Assembly: GCF_020886695.1 (NCBI RefSeq)
Contig: NZ_AP024485.1
Coordinates: 753,001-817,000 of the forward strand
Reading direction: 5' to 3'
DNA from: Pseudodesulfovibrio sediminis
GTDB taxonomy: Bacteria > Desulfobacterota > Desulfovibrionia > Desulfovibrionales > Desulfovibrionaceae
DNA length: 64,000 nt
Made by a program: the position numbers and the translations under genes. The first letter of the stretch is position 1. Every line of letters begins with the position of its first letter. The notes under the pieces are model-generated. The model saw only the letters and a list, made by a program, of their open reading frames with translations. It ran no database searches and had not been told where the DNA came from. This document shows positions 8,894 through 16,225 of this stretch, piece by piece.

Positions 8894-9907
8894 CTATCGA
8901 GTTAGGAAATTATTATTACGAACCTGCTTGCGCCAAAAGTCTAGAAGGTCCTGCATTGTCTGCTCAAAAGAAATAGTCGGTTCCCAACCTGTATGCTCAC
9001 GGAACTTGGTAGTATCGGGCACCTGCAGATCGGCATCCAGGGCACGCAAGCGCGCCTGCTCGGTCTCAACCGTAATGGAGTCGCCACAGCTGGAAATGGA
9101 GACCAGATGCTTGAGCATGTCCCCTACGGAACAGGAAAAGGTCCCGCCGATATTGTAGTACTCACCAGGGACAGGATTCTTGGTCACCAACAGGAAATAG
9201 GCACGCACGGCGTCACGGACATCGGACCATGTGCGCAAGGAATCGAGATTGCCGGTTTTGACCACGGGCGGAATCATCTCGGCTTCGATCATGGCGATCT
9301 GCTTGGCAAAAGTGGACTCGGCAAACACATCGCCCCGTCGAGGCCCGGTGTGCGTAAACATGCGCGTAGTCATGACGGTCATATTATGGGCTTCGGCAAA
9401 ATACCGGCCTACAAGGTCGGTACCGGCCTTGGAAATGGCATATGGCGAAGCCGGATGAAATTTACATTCCTCATTAATGGGTAAAAACTCTTTGGGAACA
9501 CGCCCAAACACCTCGGAAGAAGCGCAGACATGGATGACCGGTTCGCACTCCTTGCACATCCGAACGGCTTCCAACAGGCGATGTGTGCCGAGAATATTGG
9601 TATCATACGTTTGAATGGGCGAATCAAAACTGGTTTTTGGATAGCTCTGAGCCGCCAGATGAAAGACATAATCGGGACGGACTTCATCAATCACATGGAT
9701 AAGCGAGATGGCGTCGCACAAATCACCGTCATGGAAAAACACGCGATCCTTTCTATTCACACGATCCAAAAGATGGTTGACGTTATCCAGCGGACTACGC
9801 CAACGACACATTCCGTGAACGTCCCAATCCGTGTTTTCGAGCAGATAATCGGTCAAATGTGAACCGACCATGCCGGTAATACCAGTGATAAGTGCTTTCT
9901 TTGTCAT
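8894..9907 (-). CDS. gmd: GDP-mannose 4,6-dehydratase family protein (possibly GDP-heptose dehydratase)
   Basis: 337-residue extended SDR of the GMD family: ALITGITGMVGSHL at the N-terminus, ASSEVFG with the catalytic Ser/Glu and an intact YAISK. These enzymes remove water across C4-C6 to give a 4-keto-6-deoxy sugar. First gene of the operon, about 80 nt downstream of a good promoter. The downstream HddA/HddC suggest the substrate may be GDP-D-glycero-alpha-D-manno-heptose rather than GDP-mannose, as with DmhA/DdahA. The gmd symbol marks the family, not the proven substrate. Confidence 0.8.
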   Translation of the reverse strand: MTKKALITGITGMVGSHLTDYLLENTDWDVHGMCRWRSPLDNVNHLLDRVNRKDRVFFHDGDLCDAISLIHVIDEVRPDYVFHLAAQSYPKTSFDSPIQTYDTNILGTHRLLEAVRMCKECEPVIHVCASSEVFGRVPKEFLPINEECKFHPASPYAISKAGTDLVGRYFAEAHNMTVMTTRMFTHTGPRRGDVFAESTFAKQIAMIEAEMIPPVVKTGNLDSLRTWSDVRDAVRAYFLLVTKNPVPGEYYNIGGTFSCSVGDMLKHLVSISSCGDSITVETEQARLRALDADLQVPDTTKFREHTGWEPTISFEQTMQDLLDFWRKQVRNNNFLTR

Positions 9908-9991
9908 ACTTTATGCTGAGTCTTTTCGCCCTTGGAGGGAGTACGTTACTGATTGAAATACCCGTACGATATGGGCTGATTTTGCTGGAAC

Positions 9992-10020
9992 TTAATACCG
10001 AGTAGAGATATTAATGTCAA
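9992..10020 (-). promoter_or_regulatory. Sigma70-type promoter for the minus-strand sugar operon
   Basis: On the minus strand TTGACA (10015-10020) is followed by exactly 17 bases and TATTAA (9992-9997). The predicted start lies about 78 nt upstream of the ATG at 9907. The whole 9908-10257 stretch is AT-rich and holds no gene; it separates the two divergent operons. Confidence 0.6.
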
Positions 10021-10190
10021 TGTATTTTATATAGCATAATATTCTTTAAAATCAATAGGTTAAGCATGAAACGACGCCCCTGAAACGGCTTCGATTAATT
10101 CACTATTTTATATACGAGTAAATGAATTGCACTCCTGATAAGCGGATGATAAAGGAATTCAGGCTTGTCAGCGGGTGGATATCCGCCCTC

Positions 10191-10199
10191 TGATATAAT
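10191..10199 (+). promoter_or_regulatory. Extended -10 promoter with upstream palindrome
   Basis: TGATATAAT is a perfect extended -10 element (TGnTATAAT), about 52 nt before the predicted ATG at 10258. No good -35 lies at the right distance; instead a near-perfect 16-bp palindrome (GGGTGGAT / ATCCGCCC, 10173-10188, one mismatched pair) occupies the -35 zone and could be a regulator site. Confidence 0.5.
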
Positions 10200-10257
10200 C
10201 GAACCATCGGATCGACAACAATGATTCGCCCTTTTTTTCTCAGGAGTCTTAGCTCAT

Positions 10258-11217
10258 ATGAAACTGCTCGTTGCAGGCGCAACAGGTGTCGCCGGTTCCG
10301 CATTCATGTCTCTCGTCCACGAGGCCATGCCAGACACTGTTGTCAGGGGAACATACCTGACAAATCCCCCCGAGGCTACCGGTCCGAACACGGAATACGT
10401 CAAGGCCGATCTCACCGATCGCGAAGGCTGTCTGATGGCGGCCCGGGGATGCGATGCCGCAGTCCTGCTGGCAGCGGTAACCGGTGGCGCCAAATCAACC
10501 ATGGACGCGCCTTACAGACAGACCACCAACAACCTTGTGATGGATGCTCTCCTGCTGCAGGCTCTCTACGAACAAGGCGTGAAAAAGGTCATCTACGTGT
10601 CCACGGCCACCATCTATCAGGAATTCGATGGAGCCATCCATGAAGATGACCTTGATTTGAACCTCGACCCTCATGGCACCTATTTCGGCGTCGGATGGGC
10701 CAAGCGGTCTGCGGAAAAGCTCTGCCAGTTCTGGCGGGACGTCATGGGCATGGACATCAAGGTACTCCGCGCGGCCAATATTTACGGCCCACGCGCCGCC
10801 TTTGATCCGGATCGATCCAATTTCATCCCGGCCCTCATCCGAAAGGCCGTCGACAAGATGGACCCTTTCGAGGTATGGGGGTCCCCGCATGTGACGCGCG
10901 ACGTCATCTACGCATCCGATTTTGCACGGGGCGTCCTGGCAGTCCTGAACGCGAAAACGGACGAACAGACTTTCAACATTGCCAGCGGTGAAACTGTCAC
11001 CGTGGGCGAGGTTGTTGATTTTGCATTGAAAGCGGCCGGTCACAAACCGGGCGAAGTCAAATATATCGGCGATGCCCCGCAGACCATCCAGCACAGACGG
11101 CTTGATATCTCCAGAATTCAAGCAGAAACAGGATGGAAACCGTGCGTAACACCGGAGGAAGGCATCAGAAAAACCTCCGAGTGGTGGAACGCAAACAAGA
11201 AAACGTGGAAAAAATGA
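10258..11217 (+). CDS. NAD-dependent epimerase/dehydratase, extended SDR with altered active site
   Basis: 319-residue nucleotide-sugar SDR. LLVAGATGVAG binds the cofactor, VSTATIYQE holds the Ser/Thr and RAANIYGPRAAF is a family motif. The YxxxK site reads VGWAK, so the catalytic Tyr is replaced by Val although the Lys is kept. AGGAG lies 11 bases before the ATG. First gene of a four-gene operon with a methyltransferase and a split transketolase. It is related to the two SDR proteins of the divergent operon, so the two operons probably share a sugar pathway. Confidence 0.75.
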   Translation: MKLLVAGATGVAGSAFMSLVHEAMPDTVVRGTYLTNPPEATGPNTEYVKADLTDREGCLMAARGCDAAVLLAAVTGGAKSTMDAPYRQTTNNLVMDALLLQALYEQGVKKVIYVSTATIYQEFDGAIHEDDLDLNLDPHGTYFGVGWAKRSAEKLCQFWRDVMGMDIKVLRAANIYGPRAAFDPDRSNFIPALIRKAVDKMDPFEVWGSPHVTRDVIYASDFARGVLAVLNAKTDEQTFNIASGETVTVGEVVDFALKAAGHKPGEVKYIGDAPQTIQHRRLDISRIQAETGWKPCVTPEEGIRKTSEWWNANKKTWKK

Positions 11218-11972
11218 AAACAGAAAAACACGACGCTATCGTCCTTTCCAGCGACTCGGAAAAAGGTGCCCAGGGCCAGTTCACCGATCTGCTCAAGAAC
11301 ACACCTCTGCCTGATGATGAGCTGCTCGCCAACCTCGGCATCTACATGACATCCAAAAACATGTCCCGCATGCTGTTCTTTTACGAATTGTACAAGAGGC
11401 TGGTGGACACCCACGGTGTGATCATGGAATTCGGCGTACGTTGGGGCCAGACCATGTCCATGCTTTCCGCCCTGCGCGGTATTTTCGAGCCCTTCAACCG
11501 CCACCGCCGCATCATCGGTTTCGACACCTTTGACGGCTTTGTGGGTATGGATGAAAAAGATGGCGCCAACTGCAAATGCGTTGACGGCTCCTTTGGCGTT
11601 GCCGATTCCTACGAAACGTATCTGGATAAGGTACTGCACCTTCAGGAAGAGCTGAACCCCATCAATCACCTCAAGAAGTATGAACTCGTCAAGGGCGATG
11701 CCCGTGAGACCATTCCCGCATACTTCGACGAGCACCCCGAAGCACTGGTCTCCATGGCTATCTTCGATTTCGATATCTACAGCCCCACCAAGGCCGCACT
11801 GGAAGCAGTCATCCCCAGACTGTTCAAAGGCAGCATTCTTGTCTTTGACGAACTCTGCGACGACATCTTCCCGGGCGAGACCGTGGCTCTGATGGAAACC
11901 CTGGGCGTCAATGGCCTGCGTATCAAACGCATGCCCATGACCGCCAGAATCTCATATGCGGTGGTAGAATGA
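11214..11972 (+). CDS. TylF/MycF-family sugar O-methyltransferase
   Basis: 252-residue SAM-dependent methyltransferase of the TylF/MycF type, which O-methylates sugar hydroxyls with Mg2+. Motifs: VIMEFGVRWGQTMSML (SAM loop), RIIGFDTFDGFVGM, and the acidic metal-binding IFDFDIYSP plus LVFDELCDD. Starts at ATG 11214 in an ATGA overlap with the SDR gene, and ends in another ATGA overlap with the transketolase gene, so all are coupled. Third methyltransferase in the sugar region. Substrate not known. Confidence 0.72.
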   Translation: MKTEKHDAIVLSSDSEKGAQGQFTDLLKNTPLPDDELLANLGIYMTSKNMSRMLFFYELYKRLVDTHGVIMEFGVRWGQTMSMLSALRGIFEPFNRHRRIIGFDTFDGFVGMDEKDGANCKCVDGSFGVADSYETYLDKVLHLQEELNPINHLKKYELVKGDARETIPAYFDEHPEALVSMAIFDFDIYSPTKAALEAVIPRLFKGSILVFDELCDDIFPGETVALMETLGVNGLRIKRMPMTARISYAVVE

Positions 11973-12739
11973 GTATCTACACAGACATCAGGAAAGACAT
12001 CCTGAACATTGCTTTTGATAGCGGACACGGTCACATCCCCACATGTTTTTCCATCGTGGAGCTGATTCAGACCGTTTATGAAACCATGAAGAATGATCCC
12101 ACCAATCCCGAGTGGGATGAACGGGACATATTCATATTGAGCAAGGGCCACGCCGCCCTGGTCCATTATGTGGTCCTGGCCCGTCGTGGCTACTTCGAGA
12201 TGGAACCCGTGTGCGGCTTTGGCGGCTGCGAATCCACCTTCGGTTGCCACGGCGACCGCAACAAGACCCCCGGCGTCGAAGTGTCCACAGGTTCCCTGGG
12301 ACACGGCATCGGCGTTGCTGTTGGCATAGCCATGGCCTTCAAGATTCAGAAGAGTGATCGCAAAGTCTACGTAATCGTGGGTGACGGCGAGTCCAACGAG
12401 GGCTCCGTATGGGAAGCACTCATGGTCGCCGCCGACCAGAACCTGACCAATCTGACAGTTATATATGATAACAACAATTCCCACGCCCGCGGATTGCAGA
12501 TCACGAATCCAGGTGAAAAATTGTCTGCATTCGGCATGAATGTCATCGAGATCGACGGCCATGATACGGCTGCCATCAAGAATGCGCTCCTGGCCGACAC
12601 GGACAAGCCCAAGGCCATCCTGGCAAACACCATCAAGGGAAAAGGGATCTCGGAAATGAGCGATAATCACTACCCGTGGCACCGCCGTTCCCCGAGTAAG
12701 GAAGAACTGGATCGCTTCATGGAGGAACTCGATGCGTAG
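11969..12739 (+). CDS. Split transketolase, N-terminal (thiamine-diphosphate binding) subunit
   Basis: 256 residues, equal to the N-terminal domain of transketolase. The diphosphate motif starts GDGESNEGSVWEA (GDG at 138-140) and ends in YDNNN (Asn near 168-170). FILSKGHAALVHYVVLARRG and STGSLGHGIGVAVGIAMA are typical. The pyrimidine-binding half is the next gene; the two must form a complex. Located between a sugar SDR/methyltransferase pair and a terminator, not in a pentose-phosphate cluster. It probably moves a two-carbon unit onto or off a sugar used for surface glycan, but housekeeping transketolase activity cannot be excluded. Confidence 0.85.
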   Translation: MSIYTDIRKDILNIAFDSGHGHIPTCFSIVELIQTVYETMKNDPTNPEWDERDIFILSKGHAALVHYVVLARRGYFEMEPVCGFGGCESTFGCHGDRNKTPGVEVSTGSLGHGIGVAVGIAMAFKIQKSDRKVYVIVGDGESNEGSVWEALMVAADQNLTNLTVIYDNNNSHARGLQITNPGEKLSAFGMNVIEIDGHDTAAIKNALLADTDKPKAILANTIKGKGISEMSDNHYPWHRRSPSKEELDRFMEELDA

Positions 12740-13598
12740 TCAATTCAGAGACACCATCATGGACCTGGCCACAACGGACTCGTCCATCGCACTACTGTTC
12801 GGCGACGTGAGCGTCTACCTGTTCAGGGAATTCCAGGAACTCTACCCGGACCGTTTCTACAATGTCGGTATTTGTGAGAATACCATCATCAGCATGGCTG
12901 CCGGCATGGCATCCCAAGGCTTGACGCCTTTCGCGCATACCATCGCCCCATTCATAACAGAGCGGTGCCTTGAGCAGATCAAACTTGATCTGGCCTACAA
13001 CAAATTCCCGGCCAATATCGTCACATGCGGAGCCAGCTTCGACTATGCCTGGGACGGCGCCACGCACCACTGCCTGACAGACCTCGCCATTCTGCGTCTG
13101 CTGCCCGGCATGGAAGTGGTCCAGCCCGGCTCACGGGCAGAACTCGATATTCTGCTCAGAGAGAGCTACAACAGCGGCAACCCCACATACTACCGTCTGT
13201 CAGATCGTCCCCACGAGGTGGAGACCGACGTGGCGTTCGGCAAGGGGTGTGTTGTCCGCGACTCCGGCGCAAAGACAACCGTTGTCACTGCTGGCCCCAT
13301 CCTCGGAAACGTGGTCGAGGCCTGCAAGAACCTGTCGGTCAATATCCTCTACTTCCCGACCATCAAGCCCTTTGATTATGAATTGCTTGATAAATACAAA
13401 GACACCGAAATCATCGTTGTTCATGATGCATATGGACTGCACGAAGCGGTGAATGTCATGCCCGGTCTCAACACACGTTACCATGGTCTCAAAGATGCTT
13501 TCTGCGCCTGTTATGGCACCTTGGAAGATATCCGCGAGACTCTCGACCTCGGCGTGGAATCCATGCGTGCAGTCATTGCCAAGACTGTAAACAACTAA
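12732..13598 (+). CDS. Split transketolase, C-terminal (pyrimidine and C-terminal domain) subunit
   Basis: 288 residues covering the pyrimidine-binding and C-terminal domains of transketolase. FYNVGICENTIISMAAGMA carries the conserved catalytic Glu that activates thiamine diphosphate. It overlaps the N-terminal subunit gene by 8 bp. The C-terminal domain is shorter than in full transketolase. Last gene of the operon before a terminator. Confidence 0.85.
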   Translation: MRSQFRDTIMDLATTDSSIALLFGDVSVYLFREFQELYPDRFYNVGICENTIISMAAGMASQGLTPFAHTIAPFITERCLEQIKLDLAYNKFPANIVTCGASFDYAWDGATHHCLTDLAILRLLPGMEVVQPGSRAELDILLRESYNSGNPTYYRLSDRPHEVETDVAFGKGCVVRDSGAKTTVVTAGPILGNVVEACKNLSVNILYFPTIKPFDYELLDKYKDTEIIVVHDAYGLHEAVNVMPGLNTRYHGLKDAFCACYGTLEDIRETLDLGVESMRAVIAKTVNN

Positions 13599-13611
13599 AT
13601 AATTATATATT

Positions 13612-13647
13612 AAAAGGGCTTCAGGTATTTACCTGGAGCCCTTTTCT
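13612..13647 (+). terminator. Intrinsic terminator after split transketolase
   Basis: Stem GGGCTTCAGGT / ACCTGGAGCCC (one G-U type pair) with an ATTT loop, flanked by AAAA and TTTTCTT. Confidence 0.85.
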
Positions 13648-13805
13648 TGCAAACGAAGCGTTATCGCCTGAGAACAAGATGTCGGGTAATCGGTACGATC
13701 GCAGAACTATTTGTCTGCAACAACCTTTACTATACCGCCTCAACATCTTATTTGATGGACTTAAACCAATTGAATCAGCCCCACGGCTCTTTCCGAGGAG
13801 TTACT

Positions 13806-15587
13806 TTGGCTCGCCAAGTTACACTGCATAAATTCAGCAACTGGTATCTGTTAAAACGGAGCATCGGGTATTTTTCCAATTATAAGACACGAGTTGTACT
13901 GGCTATTCTAGCCATGCTCTCGTATGCCCCGATTCCGCCGGCTCTGGCATGGTTGAGCAAGTATATCATGGACGACGTCCTCATTGCCAAGGACACCTGG
14001 ATGCTCAAACTGTGCATTGCAGGATTTGCCACACTCATAATGCTCAAATGCCTGCTGCTGCTGTCGCAAGTTTATGTACTCAATGCCACAGGCATACTTG
14101 TCCTGAGAGATCTACGTCATGACCTCTTCAAAAAGATCATCAGGCTGCCCATGCCGTATTTTGCCGACAGTGAAGTCGGCATGCTCATGAGTCGTATCAT
14201 TTCCGATGTCATGGCCGTTCGCGTCTGCCTCCCAAGTTCAATCATGTTTGTCCGGCAGGTGTTCACCTTGTTCCTTTTGATCGGATCGGCGATCTATCTT
14301 GATCCCTATCTGGCTTTTTGGAGCCTGCTTGTCATGCCCGCAGCCATTTATCCTTTTGTCTACTTCGGACAAAAAATCAGGAAATATGGCCGAAAGATGC
14401 AGGCCGAAATTTCCGGAATCAACGTTGTATTGGAAGAAGATTTCTCCGGCATCAAAGTCATCAAGGCCTTTGCCAACGAAGTATTGGAAGACTTGCGCTT
14501 CAACAAGGAAAACAACAGCTACACACGTCTCCTCATACGAAGGACACTGTATAGTGAAGGTTCTTCACGGGTTATGGATGTCATTGCCGCCGTCGCTGGC
14601 GGAACAGTCATGTGGGTCGGCGGTAACCGCGTCATTGACGGAAGCATGTCTCCCGGCGATCTCACGGCTTTCTTCCTGTGTCTGCTCCAACTGTATGATC
14701 CGATTAAAAAACTCAACGCCGCCAACCAGCAGATTCAAAGCGGGCTGGCCGGAGCAGAGCGAGTCTTTGACATTCTCGACTCTCCCAACATCAATGTTGA
14801 AGAAGAAGGGACGACCGAGTTTGATGGTAAACTGAACGAACTGACATTCAATGATATTCACTTTACCTACCCCAACTGCACAGCCCCGGCCTTGGACGGC
14901 GTCTCTCTTTCCATCAAAACGGGCCAGCGAGTAGCTATTGTCGGCCCCAGTGGGTCCGGTAAAACAACATTGGTCAACCTCATTCCCCGGTTCTATGACA
15001 TTGACGGTGGTTCCATCCAAATCAATGGGACTGACCTGAAGGACTACACCCTGGACAGCCTCCGTTTGAACCTCGGAATCGTCTCGCAGGACACCTTCCT
15101 CTTCAATGTCTCCATCGCCGACAACATTGCCTATTCACATGATGAGTACGACATGAATGCGGTCATGCGTGCTGCCGAAGCAGCCTATGCCCACAAGTTT
15201 ATAGTCGATATGCCAGAAGGCTACGACACCGTCGTGGGAGAAGGCGGGGTCAAGATCTCGGGTGGCCAGAAGCAACGCCTGACCATTGCTCGCGCCATCA
15301 TGAAGAACCCTACCCTGCTGATTCTGGACGAGGCCACCAGCGCGCTTGACACCGAGTCCGAACGGGTGGTGCAGAAGGCGCTCGACAATCTCATGGTAGG
15401 CCGTACCTCCATTGTCATCGCCCACCGTCTCTCGACAATCCTGTCGGCCGACCTTATCGTGGTCATGGAAAAAGGGAAAATAATTGCCAAGGGCAAGCAC
15501 GAAGAGCTACTTGATTCATGTCCTTCCTACGAACGGTTGTACCAAATGCAGTTCGACAATCTCTGCGCGCCAGAAATACATGGATAA
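13806..15587 (+). CDS. msbA: ABC exporter, MsbA-like (fused membrane and ATPase domains)
   Basis: Inner-membrane exporter with six membrane helices in the first 310 residues and a C-terminal ATPase: Walker A GPSGSGKTT near 379, signature SGGQKQR near 484, Walker B LLILDEATSALD near 504. It resembles lipid A flippase MsbA. The start is taken as TTG 13806, in frame and five bases after GAGGAG, giving 593 residues, a usual MsbA length. ATGs upstream at 13647 and 13755 lack a ribosome site and would add a non-hydrophobic extension. Could instead export another glycolipid from the adjacent sugar loci. Confidence 0.8.
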   Translation: MARQVTLHKFSNWYLLKRSIGYFSNYKTRVVLAILAMLSYAPIPPALAWLSKYIMDDVLIAKDTWMLKLCIAGFATLIMLKCLLLLSQVYVLNATGILVLRDLRHDLFKKIIRLPMPYFADSEVGMLMSRIISDVMAVRVCLPSSIMFVRQVFTLFLLIGSAIYLDPYLAFWSLLVMPAAIYPFVYFGQKIRKYGRKMQAEISGINVVLEEDFSGIKVIKAFANEVLEDLRFNKENNSYTRLLIRRTLYSEGSSRVMDVIAAVAGGTVMWVGGNRVIDGSMSPGDLTAFFLCLLQLYDPIKKLNAANQQIQSGLAGAERVFDILDSPNINVEEEGTTEFDGKLNELTFNDIHFTYPNCTAPALDGVSLSIKTGQRVAIVGPSGSGKTTLVNLIPRFYDIDGGSIQINGTDLKDYTLDSLRLNLGIVSQDTFLFNVSIADNIAYSHDEYDMNAVMRAAEAAYAHKFIVDMPEGYDTVVGEGGVKISGGQKQRLTIARAIMKNPTLLILDEATSALDTESERVVQKALDNLMVGRTSIVIAHRLSTILSADLIVVMEKGKIIAKGKHEELLDSCPSYERLYQMQFDNLCAPEIHG

Positions 15588-15590
15588 CGA

Positions 15591-16169
15591 ATGAAGCGAA
15601 TCCTTGTCACCCTTCTGACTATTCTTCTCACAGCCACATCGGCCTTTGCGGATGTGGTTATTACTGTGAGCAAGGAATACTATGAAGTCGACGGCACGGA
15701 TATCCATACTATTGTTTCCAATCTCAAGGAAAAATCCCCCCTCAAAGGGACGGGACGGACCTATACGGCAGAAACACGGACCAAAATTGAATACAAGTAT
15801 CGGATAGAAAGAAAAGACAACATATGCAGGGTCCAAAGAATGACCATCTATCTGCATCTGACCTATTTTTATCCCAAGCTGAAACACAGCGTGGATTATA
15901 AAACACGAAACTGGTGGAAAACCATGTTCGGCAAATTGGAGAACCATGAACTGATTCATGGCGATATCTCCACGCGAAATGTGCATGAAATCGATGAGGC
16001 ATTACGCGGGCTCAAGGCCAGGGATTGCAACGAACTCAAAGCCAAGGTGAAGGCCATATCCCAGCAGCATGTTGATAGGATGCGAAGACAACAGGTTGCC
16101 TACGACAAACTGACAGATCATGGCCTCAGGCAGGAATTGTACACAGGCCCACAACCAAGATATCAATAA
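15591..16169 (+). CDS. Secreted DUF922-type putative metallopeptidase
   Basis: 192-residue protein with a clear signal peptide (cleavage near SAFAD, residue 21). It contains WWKTMFGKLENHELIHGDIS, where HELIH (near residues 118-122) is an HExxH zinc-peptidase motif as in DUF922 proteins. Starts 3 bp after the exporter and precedes a bidirectional terminator, so it is probably cotranscribed with it. Target unknown; periplasmic. Confidence 0.72.
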   Translation: MKRILVTLLTILLTATSAFADVVITVSKEYYEVDGTDIHTIVSNLKEKSPLKGTGRTYTAETRTKIEYKYRIERKDNICRVQRMTIYLHLTYFYPKLKHSVDYKTRNWWKTMFGKLENHELIHGDISTRNVHEIDEALRGLKARDCNELKAKVKAISQQHVDRMRRQQVAYDKLTDHGLRQELYTGPQPRYQ

Positions 16170-16170
16170 T

Positions 16171-16206
16171 AAAAAGGGCGGTGAGAATATTCTCACCGCC
16201 CTTTTT
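16171..16206. terminator. Bidirectional intrinsic terminator
   Basis: Perfect stem AAAAAGGGCGGTGAGAA / TTCTCACCGCCCTTTTT. A-run and T-run on either side let it end both the plus-strand DUF922 transcript and the minus-strand glutamate synthase operon. Confidence 0.92.
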
Positions 16207-16225
16207 ATTACATTTTTACAAGTCC

